The notes beneath the pieces were generated by a model that ran no database searches, was not told the DNA's origin, and worked only from the letters and a program-made list of their open reading frames with translations. A program made the position numbers and the translations under genes. Positions 53,221 to 60,543 of a DNA stretch of 64,000 nt are shown here, one piece after another. The DNA comes from an uncultured Bacilli bacterium (GTDB taxonomy: Bacteria; Bacillota_I; Bacilli_A; RF39; UBA660). The DNA lies in contig CANRNY010000015.1 of the NCBI GenBank assembly GCA_947632085.1, forward strand, positions 1-64,000, given 5' to 3'. The stretch's first letter is position 1. Every line of letters begins with the position of its first letter.

Positions 53221-53839
53221 GTATTTTTTTAGAATTCTTTCTTTATTTTTAATTATAGCTTTTATTATATTAAGTAATTATATCTTTAACTATTTAAAAT
53301 ATAATAATAAAGATATTGTGGAAATAGCGACATTAGAAAAAGAATTAGATATCTTACGTAATGAAGTAAAGAGTTTAGATAAAAGTAAAAAGATTAATAG
53401 TGATTATGTGATAGCACGAGTAGTATTAAGAGATATACATGAGTTTTATAAAGAGATAGTTATTAATGTCGGATGTGATAAAGTAAATGTCGGAGATGTC
53501 GTAGTAAATGAAGAAGGTTTGATTGGTTTAGTCGATAAAGTTAATAAAGAGACAGCTATTGTTAAATTACTTTCTAGTGGTTTTAGTTTATCAGTTCAAG
53601 TTGATGAGACATATGGTAATTTAAATGGTGATAAAGTTGACTTGTTAGATAAATACAGTACATTAAAAGAAGGAGATATTATTACAACGTCAGGACTTAC
53701 TAGTATTCCTAAAGGAATATATGTAGGTAAGATAAAAGAAGTTAAAATGGATGAAAATAACTTAGGTCAAGAATTAAAAGTAGAATTAGTAGATAATAGT
53801 GATTTAATTTATGTCGGAGTAATTAGTTCAATTAAATGA
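53204..53839 (+). CDS. mreC: Rod shape-determining protein MreC
   Basis: About 211 residues from a TTG at 53204, 6 bases after GGTGA; an ATG at 53192 is the alternative. Membrane span (about 9-28), coiled coil (IATLEKELDILRNEVKSLDK), then the beta domain with GDVVVNEEGLIGLVDKVNKE, GDKVDLLDKYS, GDIITTSGLTSIPKGIYVGK. Shorter than usual (about 270-290) in the coiled coil. Overlaps radC and mreD. No mreB is adjacent in the window. Confidence 0.88.
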   Translation: MQRKNKYFFRILSLFLIIAFIILSNYIFNYLKYNNKDIVEIATLEKELDILRNEVKSLDKSKKINSDYVIARVVLRDIHEFYKEIVINVGCDKVNVGDVVVNEEGLIGLVDKVNKETAIVKLLSSGFSLSVQVDETYGNLNGDKVDLLDKYSTLKEGDIITTSGLTSIPKGIYVGKIKEVKMDENNLGQELKVELVDNSDLIYVGVISSIK

Positions 53840-54198
53840 TTTATTTAGGTTTTATACTTGATTATATCTTTTTATTTTTTTGGCCATATAAAAGTTATTT
53901 TGTGATTAATAATTTAGATAATAATAGTTTGTTTTCTGTAGTAGTTATTGGTTTAATACTAGATTTCTTATATCAAAAAATATGCTTAAACTTATTTATC
54001 CTGTTAGCTATTTATATCTTTCTAAAAGAAATAAAAACGAAGAAAAAATATTTAGATTACCAAAATATAGTACTATTTATAGTTTATTTTAACATAATGT
54101 TTTTTCTTGGTGGTGGGATTAATTATATAGAAGAGTTTATAGGAAGTTTTATTTTACAAATAGGTTATATTTATTATAGTAAGTGGTTATTAAAATAG
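53836..54198 (+). CDS. mreD: MreD-like rod shape membrane protein
   Basis: 120 residues, shorter than typical MreD (about 160). Four hydrophobic segments. Starts in the mreC stop (ATGA). The assignment rests on position and hydrophobic pattern; sequence motifs are weak. Confidence 0.65.
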   Translation: MIYLGFILDYIFLFFWPYKSYFVINNLDNNSLFSVVVIGLILDFLYQKICLNLFILLAIYIFLKEIKTKKKYLDYQNIVLFIVYFNIMFFLGGGINYIEEFIGSFILQIGYIYYSKWLLK

Positions 54199-54229
54199 AT
54201 ATTTAAGCATATTATGTATTGGTGATATG

Positions 54230-54805
54230 ATGAAAGATAGTAAGTATTATAAAAAGAAATTAAAGAAGCAAGGGAAAGATGATGAACGATTATCTATTTT
54301 ATTTAGTAAATTATTATTAGCAGTTATATTTGTTTTAGGAAGTTTAGTATTAACTAATTTTAGTAGTAGTTTAAAAGATAAATATGTTAAAGAAGTATTA
54401 GAAAAGAATATTGATATTAGTTATATTAATAAATTTTATAATAAGTATATAGGTAGAGGAAAGAAAGAAGAGGAAGAAGTATTAGTAGCTAACTTAGATA
54501 GTAGTAAAGAATATGAAAAAGTTGGGGAATCAGTTAAATTTACGATGGAAGCTGAAGAACCAATAACAACGTTAGAAGGGGGAATAATCGTTTTTATTGG
54601 TGATAAAGATGATTTAGGTAATACAGTAATAGTTCAAGGAAATAATGGAGTAGATATTTGGTATAGTAATATCTTAATGACTGATTATAGTTTATATGAT
54701 TATATATCTAAAGGTGATAAATTAGGAGTAAGTATGAGTGATAATTACTTAGTAACAATTAAGAAAGATGATAAAACTTTAGAATATGAAGAATATATTT
54801 CCTAA
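54230..54805 (+). CDS. SpoIVFA-like membrane protein with degenerate M23 domain
   Basis: 191 residues. Basic N-terminus (YYKKKLKKQGKDDER), one membrane span (about 25-42), and an outside domain with GGIIVFIGDKDDLGNTVIVQ, VDIWYSNI and ISKGDKLG, an M23/LytM-like fold without the zinc ligands. This is the plan of SpoIVFA, the anchor cleaved by SpoIVB. Its 3' end overlaps the SpoIVFB-like gene by 20 bases, the Bacillus order. Name inferred from context and layout. Confidence 0.65.
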   Translation: MKDSKYYKKKLKKQGKDDERLSILFSKLLLAVIFVLGSLVLTNFSSSLKDKYVKEVLEKNIDISYINKFYNKYIGRGKKEEEEVLVANLDSSKEYEKVGESVKFTMEAEEPITTLEGGIIVFIGDKDDLGNTVIVQGNNGVDIWYSNILMTDYSLYDYISKGDKLGVSMSDNYLVTIKKDDKTLEYEEYIS

Positions 54806-55553
54806 AATAAAAATTGATTATAGTACTTATATTATTATTTTAATGGCATTACTAGCAGGATATATAAAAAATATAAGTATTATATTAATAATCGTTTTAA
54901 TACATGAGTTAGGTCATGTATTTTTCTTTAGACTTTATAAAATTAAAATAGAAAAAATAGTTATCTATCCATTTGGTGGAGTTAGCTATATAAATAAAAA
55001 AATACATGAAAGAATATATAAAGATATATTAATTAGTATGGGTGGAATTATAATGCAAATAATCTTACTATTCATAGTATATCTTTTATATGAGTGGGAC
55101 GTGGTGGTGTTAAGTACTTATAGTTTATTTGTAAGATATAATATAAATATTATTATATTTAATTTAATACCAATTATTCCTTTAGATGGAAGTAAATTAT
55201 TATTAGCGATATTAAGTAAGTTTATGGCTTATAAGAAGAGTTATCATATAATGATTATAGTGGGAATTATAAGTCTTGTTTGTTATATATTAGGCAATTT
55301 TATATATAGAGTTAATGATTTAGTTTTAGATGTTTATTTAGTAGTTAAGATATATGAAGTTATTAAGGAAGAAAAACAAGTAATTAATAAGTTTTATTTA
55401 GAGAGATTACTATATGATAATTATTATAATGCAATTATTAGTAACATAGATAATATTGATAAGATACGAATTGATAAGTATTATTTTTTTAAAGATAATA
55501 AAAGATATATTAATGAGAAAGACTATATTAGAAAGGTTAAATATAGGGGATAA
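54786..55553 (+). CDS. SpoIVFB-like M50 intramembrane metalloprotease
   Basis: 255 residues. Site-2-protease motifs: HELGHVFFF (zinc HExxH, about 40-48) and NLIPIIPLDGSKLLLAIL (about 127-144, the NPxPxDG ligand region), within a multi-span membrane core (at least four spans), then a charged C-terminal segment. Bacillus SpoIVFB cuts pro-sigma-K in the membrane. Position between the SpoIVFA-like gene and rplU matches Bacillus. The substrate here is unknown. Confidence 0.85.
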   Translation: MKNIFPKIKIDYSTYIIILMALLAGYIKNISIILIIVLIHELGHVFFFRLYKIKIEKIVIYPFGGVSYINKKIHERIYKDILISMGGIIMQIILLFIVYLLYEWDVVVLSTYSLFVRYNINIIIFNLIPIIPLDGSKLLLAILSKFMAYKKSYHIMIIVGIISLVCYILGNFIYRVNDLVLDVYLVVKIYEVIKEEKQVINKFYLERLLYDNYYNAIISNIDNIDKIRIDKYYFFKDNKRYINEKDYIRKVKYRG

Positions 55554-55555
55554 TT

Positions 55556-55584
55556 TTGACAAAATATATATTTTTTAGTACTAT
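55556..55584 (+). promoter_or_regulatory. Strong promoter of the transglutaminase-like gene
   Basis: -35 TTGACA (55556-55561), 17 bases, -10 TACTAT (55579-55584). The -35 box overlaps the last codons/stop of the M50 gene region. Confidence 0.75.
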
Positions 55585-55611
55585 TTTATACGGATGAAAA
55601 GAGGGCTAGTT

Positions 55612-56661
55612 ATGGCAACTAGGCAAATAAAAAGAATAAATAGTAAAGTATCAATAGCTTATGATAATCAGTTATCTAGTTTTTTAACTGATCAAAAGAA
55701 TGTTACTAAGTTAATTGCTTTTTTATCTAGTATAGGACTTACAGCAGCAATGGGAGATAGTAATATGCTTTTTCCGATTATAACTGGAGCTACAGGGTAT
55801 GCATTTACTTCATCAGTTGTTAAAGCAATTAGGGATACACGTGATTTTTCTTTAGAATATAAAAGACAATTAATACGTGATACAGATGAATATGGTAAGT
55901 GTATAGAGCTTTATGATTCTGTAGTTACTGATACAGCTAATTTTATACGTAGTTTAGGTTTTAAAAATAGTTTAGATGTGGGAATGTTTTATCAAGAATT
56001 ACTTTATAATGGTTTTTTATCAGCTGATGGAACATTTGCGTATCATAAATATAGTTCTGATCAAGGAATATGTCCTGAGATGTATGGAGCGCGTATAAGT
56101 AGTGGTTATGGTGTTTGCCGTCATATTGCAACTAATTTAAAAGATATATATGAGAAAATGGGGTATACTGCTTCATATTTATCAGTAGGTGGAGCTAAAG
56201 GGACATTAGTAAGTAATATAAAAACAAGAATAATGCCATCTTCTATTCATCATGCGGTTGTTTGTGTTAAAGATCGCTTTGGAAAGTATATTATTGATCC
56301 AACGTGGGAAAAAGTAGCAGTCTTTGATGGTGATGATAAGTTTGCCCATATTATAGGAGATACTTCAGAAGATCGAAGATATGTTATTGGTTATACGACA
56401 TTAATTGATCGTAAAAGATTACTTAAATATGATAGTTATGTAGGAGTAAGAAATGCTGTTTCAGCGAAATTAGTCGATGACGATGTCTTAGAGTCTTCTT
56501 TCTGTGCTAAAAATGTGTTTTTTGCGAGAAGAAGAGATGTTGTAAATTTTTACTACTATATTAAAGGTAGATTAGAAAATATTAAATTCTACGAACAAGA
56601 ATTATCTTGTTGTAAAGATATTACTGAAAACTCACAAAAAAGATTAGTAAAGGGTGCTTAA
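55612..56661 (+). CDS. Putative transglutaminase-like protein
   Basis: 349 residues. Possible Cys-His-Asp triad in the right order and spacing for the transglutaminase-like fold: GYGVCRHIATNL (Cys about 169), SSIHHAVVCVKD (His about 214), YIIDPTWEKV (Asp about 230). A hydrophobic segment near the N-terminus (LTAAMGDSNMLFPIITGATG) is not clearly a membrane span. No signal peptide. GAGGG lies 7 bases before the ATG at 55612; an earlier ATG (55594) is at the transcription start. In Bacillus no such gene is here. Activity could be peptidase, amidase or cross-linking; unknown. Confidence 0.6.
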   Translation: MATRQIKRINSKVSIAYDNQLSSFLTDQKNVTKLIAFLSSIGLTAAMGDSNMLFPIITGATGYAFTSSVVKAIRDTRDFSLEYKRQLIRDTDEYGKCIELYDSVVTDTANFIRSLGFKNSLDVGMFYQELLYNGFLSADGTFAYHKYSSDQGICPEMYGARISSGYGVCRHIATNLKDIYEKMGYTASYLSVGGAKGTLVSNIKTRIMPSSIHHAVVCVKDRFGKYIIDPTWEKVAVFDGDDKFAHIIGDTSEDRRYVIGYTTLIDRKRLLKYDSYVGVRNAVSAKLVDDDVLESSFCAKNVFFARRRDVVNFYYYIKGRLENIKFYEQELSCCKDITENSQKRLVKGA

Positions 56662-56684
56662 ATAATGTTTTGATAAGGTTTTGA

Positions 56685-56713
56685 TTGACTAATAATTAAT
56701 AATTTGTTATAAT
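56685..56713 (+). promoter_or_regulatory. Promoter of rplU-prp-rpmA
   Basis: -35 TTGACT (56685-56690), 17 bases, -10 TATAAT (56708-56713). Confidence 0.8.
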
Positions 56714-56721
56714 TTCAATTG

Positions 56722-56800
56722 TTTTGAAGCAATCATCAAAACCGCACTAAAAAGGTTATAAGAACGATAAGTCACCTTAAGGGCGCGTCTTAAAAATTTA
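56722..56800 (+). ncRNA. Ribosomal protein L21 leader (candidate)
   Basis: About 80 bases between the promoter and the rplU ribosome binding site, unusually G/C-containing for this genome (AACCGCACT, AAGTCACCTTAAGGGCGCGTCTT). Position, size and motif fit the L21 leader of Firmicutes, which autoregulates the operon. I did not fold it or match a covariance model. Confidence 0.6.
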
Positions 56801-56815
56801 TAAGGAGGTATGAAG

Positions 56816-57115
56816 ATGAAAGCTATATTTGTAACTGGTGGAAAACAATATTATGTTTCTGAAGGCGATACTATTTATGTTGAAAAATTAGATGCTGAAG
56901 TAGGTAGTGATATTACTTTTACTGAAGTATTATATGTTGATGGTGTTGCTGGTAATCCAGTTGTTGACGGTGCAAAAGTTGTTTGTTCTGTAGATAAACA
57001 AGGAAAACAAAAAAAGGTTATTGTTTTCAAATACAGACCTAAGAAAAAATTCCGTAATAGACAAGGTCATAGACAACCATATACTAAATTAACTGTTAAA
57101 AAGATTAGTAAATAG
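56816..57115 (+). CDS. rplU: 50S ribosomal protein L21
   Basis: 99 residues. [18 protein letters not shown] start, [20 protein letters not shown] end, typical L21. The ATG at 56816 is 8 bases after AAGGAGG; an ATG at 56810 in frame is too close. First gene of the rplU-prp-rpmA operon. Confidence 0.97.
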   Translation: MKAIFVTGGKQYYVSEGDTIYVEKLDAEVGSDITFTEVLYVDGVAGNPVVDGAKVVCSVDKQGKQKKVIVFKYRPKKKFRNRQGHRQPYTKLTVKKISK

Positions 57116-57117
57116 TT

Positions 57118-57426
57118 ATGATAAAAATAAAAATAAAAAGAAGTAATAAAAAGGTTTATGAACTTGTAATAAAAGGTCATGCTAATTACAATAATAAAGG
57201 TAAAGATATTGTTTGTGCAGCTGTTAGTACAACGGCTATTACAACAGTTAATAATATTATTGCTTTAGATGAATCAATTGATTACGAAGAAAACTCTGGT
57301 TATTTAAAAATTAGAGTACTTAAGGATACAGAAGTAAATGAAAAACTACTAAATAACTTAGTAATGATGTTAGAAGATTTACAGAATGATTATCCAAAAA
57401 ATATTGAGATTAGAAATGAGGTTTAG
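57118..57426 (+). CDS. prp: Ribosomal-processing cysteine protease Prp
   Basis: 102 residues (YsxB). Cuts the N-terminal extension of L27 in Firmicutes. Seen: catalytic His in KGHANYNNKG (about 20) and Cys in DIVCAAVSTTA (about 34). Starts 2 bases after the rplU stop. Confidence 0.93.
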   Translation: MIKIKIKRSNKKVYELVIKGHANYNNKGKDIVCAAVSTTAITTVNNIIALDESIDYEENSGYLKIRVLKDTEVNEKLLNNLVMMLEDLQNDYPKNIEIRNEV

Positions 57427-57429
57427 AAT

Positions 57430-57714
57430 ATGAAATTTATGAAATTAAATATCCAATTATTCGCTCACGTTAAAGCTCAAGGTTCTACACAAAACGGTAG
57501 AGATTCTAGAGGTCGTAGATTAGGTGCTAAAGCTGCTGATGGTCAAACTGTATCAGCTGGAAGTATTTTATACCGTCAAAGAGGAACTAAGATTTTTCCT
57601 GGAGCAAATGTTGGAATGGGTAAAGACCACACTTTATTTGCTAAAGTTTCTGGCGTAGTTAAATATGAAAGACTAGGTAGAGACAAGAAAAAAGTTAGTG
57701 TTTACGAAGCTTAA
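57430..57714 (+). CDS. rpmA: 50S ribosomal protein L27 with Prp-cleaved extension
   Basis: 94 residues. The N-terminal extension [15 protein letters not shown] contains the Prp site (cut after Phe in IQLF-AH), the partner of the gene before it. Core motifs [18 protein letters not shown] and [24 protein letters not shown] lies 8 bases before ATG 57430. Confidence 0.97.
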   Translation: MKFMKLNIQLFAHVKAQGSTQNGRDSRGRRLGAKAADGQTVSAGSILYRQRGTKIFPGANVGMGKDHTLFAKVSGVVKYERLGRDKKKVSVYEA

Positions 57715-57716
57715 TA

Positions 57717-57739
57717 AAAGGACCTTATATAGGTCCTTT
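57717..57739 (+). terminator. Terminator of the rplU operon
   Basis: 9-bp stem AAAGGACCT/AGGTCCTTT, 5-base loop, short T tail. Confidence 0.8.
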
Positions 57740-57780
57740 ATTTATGATAAAATATGTTTAAGTAAAGCAAGGTGATAGAT

Positions 57781-59058
57781 ATGTTTGTTGATGAGGTAAC
57801 TATTAAACTTATTGCGGGTAAAGGAGGAGATGGATGTACTTCTTTTAGACGTGAAAAGTTTATTCCATTAGGAGGACCTAATGGAGGTAATGGGGGTAAA
57901 GGTTCAGATATTATTTTTGTTGTAGAAAAAGGGTTAAAGACATTAGTTGATTTAAAGTATGCTAAAATTATTAAAGGTAATAAAGGAGTTAATGGTAAAG
58001 GTAGTAATAAACATGGAGCTAATGCAGAAGATATTATTGTTAAAGTTCCTGAAGGAACAACATTAATTGATGAAGAAACTGGTTTAGTTATATGTGATTT
58101 AGTTAAAGATGGAGATTCATTTGTCGTTTGTCATGGTGGAAGAGGTGGCAGAGGTAATAAAGCTTTTGCGACCCAAGAAGAACCAGCACCTAAAATGAGT
58201 GAATATGGAGAACCAGGTGAAGAACGTATTGTTAAGTGTGAACTTAAAGTCTTAGCTGATGTTGGCTTAGTAGGAATGCCATCTGTTGGTAAAAGTACGA
58301 TATTATCTTTAATAAGTGGGGCTAATCCTAAAATAGCTTCATATCATTTTACAACTTTAAGTCCTAACTTAGGAGTAGTTAAATTAAAAGATGGTCGTGT
58401 ATTTGTAATGGCTGATTTACCAGGTTTAATAGAAGGAGCTAGTGAAGGAGCAGGTTTAGGAGAAAAGTTTTTAAAACATGCAATGCGTACTAAAATAATA
58501 GCTCATGTTATTGATATGGGATCTTTTGAAGGAAGAAATCCAGTAGAAGATTATAAAACAATTAGAAAAGAAATAGAAAATTATAATGAAAGATTAGCGA
58601 AAAAGAAAGAAATTATAATTGCTAATAAAATGGATTTACCTGATGCTAAAAGTAATTTAGAAAAATTTAAAAAAGAATTTCCTCATAAAGAAATAATTAC
58701 TTTAAGTGCAATTAATAATGAAGGCTTAGATGAAATGATTATTAAAATGGCTGATTTATTAGAAACAATAGAAGATGAACCAGTATATGATGAAGAAAAG
58801 TTAGAAAGCCATGTAATTTATAAATTTAAGAATGAAAAACCTTATACAATAAGTCGTGATGATAGTGGAGTTTGGATCCTTAAAGGAGCTGAAATAGAAA
58901 AACTACTTAAGATGACTAAATTTCAAGAAGATGAATCAGTTCAAAGATTTGCTCGTAAACTAAGAGGTATGGGTGTTGATGATGAATTAGAACGATTAGG
59001 AGCTAAAAGAGGCGATGATGTCCAAATCTTAGATTTTATGTTTACTTTTAAAGAATAA
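57781..59058 (+). CDS. obgE: GTPase Obg/CgtA
   Basis: 425 residues. Obg glycine-rich domain (1-157, GGPNGGNGGKGSDIIF, GGRGGRGNKAF), G domain with GMPSVGKST (about 166-174), DLPGLIEGASEGAGLG and NKMDLPDA, and a C-terminal OCT domain (about 345-425). Acts in 50S assembly and stress signalling. The ATG at 57781 follows AAGGTGAT by 5 bases. An extended -10 (TGATAAAAT) precedes it. Confidence 0.97.
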   Translation: MFVDEVTIKLIAGKGGDGCTSFRREKFIPLGGPNGGNGGKGSDIIFVVEKGLKTLVDLKYAKIIKGNKGVNGKGSNKHGANAEDIIVKVPEGTTLIDEETGLVICDLVKDGDSFVVCHGGRGGRGNKAFATQEEPAPKMSEYGEPGEERIVKCELKVLADVGLVGMPSVGKSTILSLISGANPKIASYHFTTLSPNLGVVKLKDGRVFVMADLPGLIEGASEGAGLGEKFLKHAMRTKIIAHVIDMGSFEGRNPVEDYKTIRKEIENYNERLAKKKEIIIANKMDLPDAKSNLEKFKKEFPHKEIITLSAINNEGLDEMIIKMADLLETIEDEPVYDEEKLESHVIYKFKNEKPYTISRDDSGVWILKGAEIEKLLKMTKFQEDESVQRFARKLRGMGVDDELERLGAKRGDDVQILDFMFTFKE

Positions 59059-59070
59059 GGAAGTGTTTAG

Positions 59071-59541
59071 ATGTTTCAAATTGAAGTTCCTAAAATAAAT
59101 GATTTAAAAGATATTGATAAAATAGCTATCCAAGTTCATGAATGTCATGTTAAATGGCGTCCTGATATCTTTGAACATACTGATAGTATTTTTAGTGAAG
59201 AAGATTTAGCAAACCTTATCGCTGATGAGAATATCTTTGTGGCTAAAATAGATAAGAAAATAGTTGGTTATATTCTTTTAACTAAAAAAGAAAGTAAGAA
59301 GAATGGGTATAAATATCGTAAAGAAATTGATATAGATGCTCTTGGAGTTTTAGAAGAATATCGTAATCAAGGAATTGGTTTTAAACTTCTTTCTTATGTT
59401 AAAGAGTATGCTACGATTAATCACTATACAACTTTAAGATTAACAGTTAATGAAGAAAATGATAGTGCTCGCCATCTTTATGAAAAATTTGGTTTTAAAG
59501 TTAAAAATATCGCTTATTCAATGAATATTGAAAATAATTAA
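59071..59541 (+). CDS. GNAT family N-acetyltransferase
   Basis: 156 residues. Acetyl-CoA motif GVLEEYRNQGIGFKLLSYV (about 91-109, Q/RxxGxG/A) and ENDSARHLYEKFGFKV (about 129-144). 12 bases after obgE, so cotranscribed. Substrate unknown; RimI-like protein or small-molecule acetylation are both possible. Confidence 0.88.
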   Translation: MFQIEVPKINDLKDIDKIAIQVHECHVKWRPDIFEHTDSIFSEEDLANLIADENIFVAKIDKKIVGYILLTKKESKKNGYKYRKEIDIDALGVLEEYRNQGIGFKLLSYVKEYATINHYTTLRLTVNEENDSARHLYEKFGFKVKNIAYSMNIENN

Positions 59542-59567
59542 TCTGTTTATAAAACAGATTTTTTTTA
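59540..59567 (+). terminator. Terminator overlapping the GNAT stop
   Basis: 9-bp stem AATCTGTTT/AAACAGATT, loop ATA, T-run. Confidence 0.85.
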
Positions 59568-59574
59568 GCAAATT

Positions 59575-59603
59575 TTTACAATTATTAGTATCAATGCTAT
59601 AAT
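59575..59603 (+). promoter_or_regulatory. Promoter of the second HExxH gene
   Basis: -35 TTTACA (59575-59580), 17 bases, -10 TATAAT (59598-59603) with an extended TGC. Confidence 0.75.
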
Positions 59604-59628
59604 ATGAACGATTTTAAGGGGGATTTTT

Positions 59629-60492
59629 ATGAATAGTGTGATTAAGGAGCAAGTCCTAAGGGAAAAAAGGTCATTTGATGCCTTAGGATTAAAATACTTT
59701 TCAAGCATTGATACTGAAGTAACTGGGTTTGTATCTTGCCAGTTAATGGGAATTAAAACAAAGGCTAATGTAGCTAGGAGAACAATTAGTTTTCAACAAG
59801 CAATAAGTACAAGTGCTAAAGATATTACAATATTTGGTGATGAATATTTAAATAGAATACTAGAAGTTTTCAATCATGCAAAATATATGGTAGCTTATCC
59901 TGGTAATTTATCATTTGCTTGTAATGTAACTTTTATGGTTGATCCTGAGACAAAAAAAGTACAAACTAATTCAGGAAAAGTTGAACACTATAAACTACCA
60001 CAACAAATAACTGAACTTGCACCAATGTTTTTAGGACATGAACATTTACATGCTTTAAAAGAAACTAATTACCAAGAATATGTTAACTCACAAAGATTAG
60101 CTGATGTTATTCCATTATTTTATGAATTAGTAATGGCTAATGGAAAATATCAAGATATATATGATATATGGCTTAATTCAAGAATGTATTTACTTTGTGA
60201 TTTACAAAATCAATATAATATAGCGAGAAAATTAATGAAAAATAATGGTAGCGAGAGAGATATGTATAAAATTATTGCCGTAAAAAATGGTGAATACCTA
60301 AATAGTTTCTACTATGCATTAATTCTATATAATATGTATTTAAATGATAAAAAACTAATTATAAGTTTAATTAAAAAAGTATTAAATCATGAAATGACAA
60401 CAATACAGTTATTAAATACTTTAGGAATATATGGAATAGATAGTCATCAAATATTTGAAGATGAATTAAATAAGTTAAAAAAGAATTTATAA
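59629..60492 (+). CDS. Putative HExxH zinc metalloprotein, cytosolic
   Basis: 287 residues, not recognised. HEHLH (residues 138-142, in MFLGHEHLHALKET) is a zincin-type motif, with candidate Glu ligands downstream (TNYQEYVNSQRLADV and PLFYELVMA). No signal peptide or membrane span. AAGGGGG lies 7 bases before the ATG. It lies directly before the giant sigma factor gene, with a terminator and a new promoter between them. Confidence 0.6.
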   Translation: MNSVIKEQVLREKRSFDALGLKYFSSIDTEVTGFVSCQLMGIKTKANVARRTISFQQAISTSAKDITIFGDEYLNRILEVFNHAKYMVAYPGNLSFACNVTFMVDPETKKVQTNSGKVEHYKLPQQITELAPMFLGHEHLHALKETNYQEYVNSQRLADVIPLFYELVMANGKYQDIYDIWLNSRMYLLCDLQNQYNIARKLMKNNGSERDMYKIIAVKNGEYLNSFYYALILYNMYLNDKKLIISLIKKVLNHEMTTIQLLNTLGIYGIDSHQIFEDELNKLKKNL

Positions 60493-60512
60493 AGCTTTGT
60501 AAATTCTTTTTT
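60481..60512 (+). terminator. Terminator spanning the stop, overlapping the next promoter
   Basis: 9-bp stem AAGAATTTA/TAAATTCTT, 10-base loop, T-rich tail; the -35 of the next gene lies in the loop and right arm. Confidence 0.7.
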
Positions 60513-60525
60513 TCTTTTGTATAAT
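60497..60525 (+). promoter_or_regulatory. Promoter of the giant sigma factor gene
   Basis: -35 TTGTAA (60497-60502), 17 bases, -10 TATAAT (60520-60525); AGGTG ribosome binding site at 60533. Confidence 0.7.
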
Positions 60526-60543
60526 AAAAAACAGGTGTTTGTT

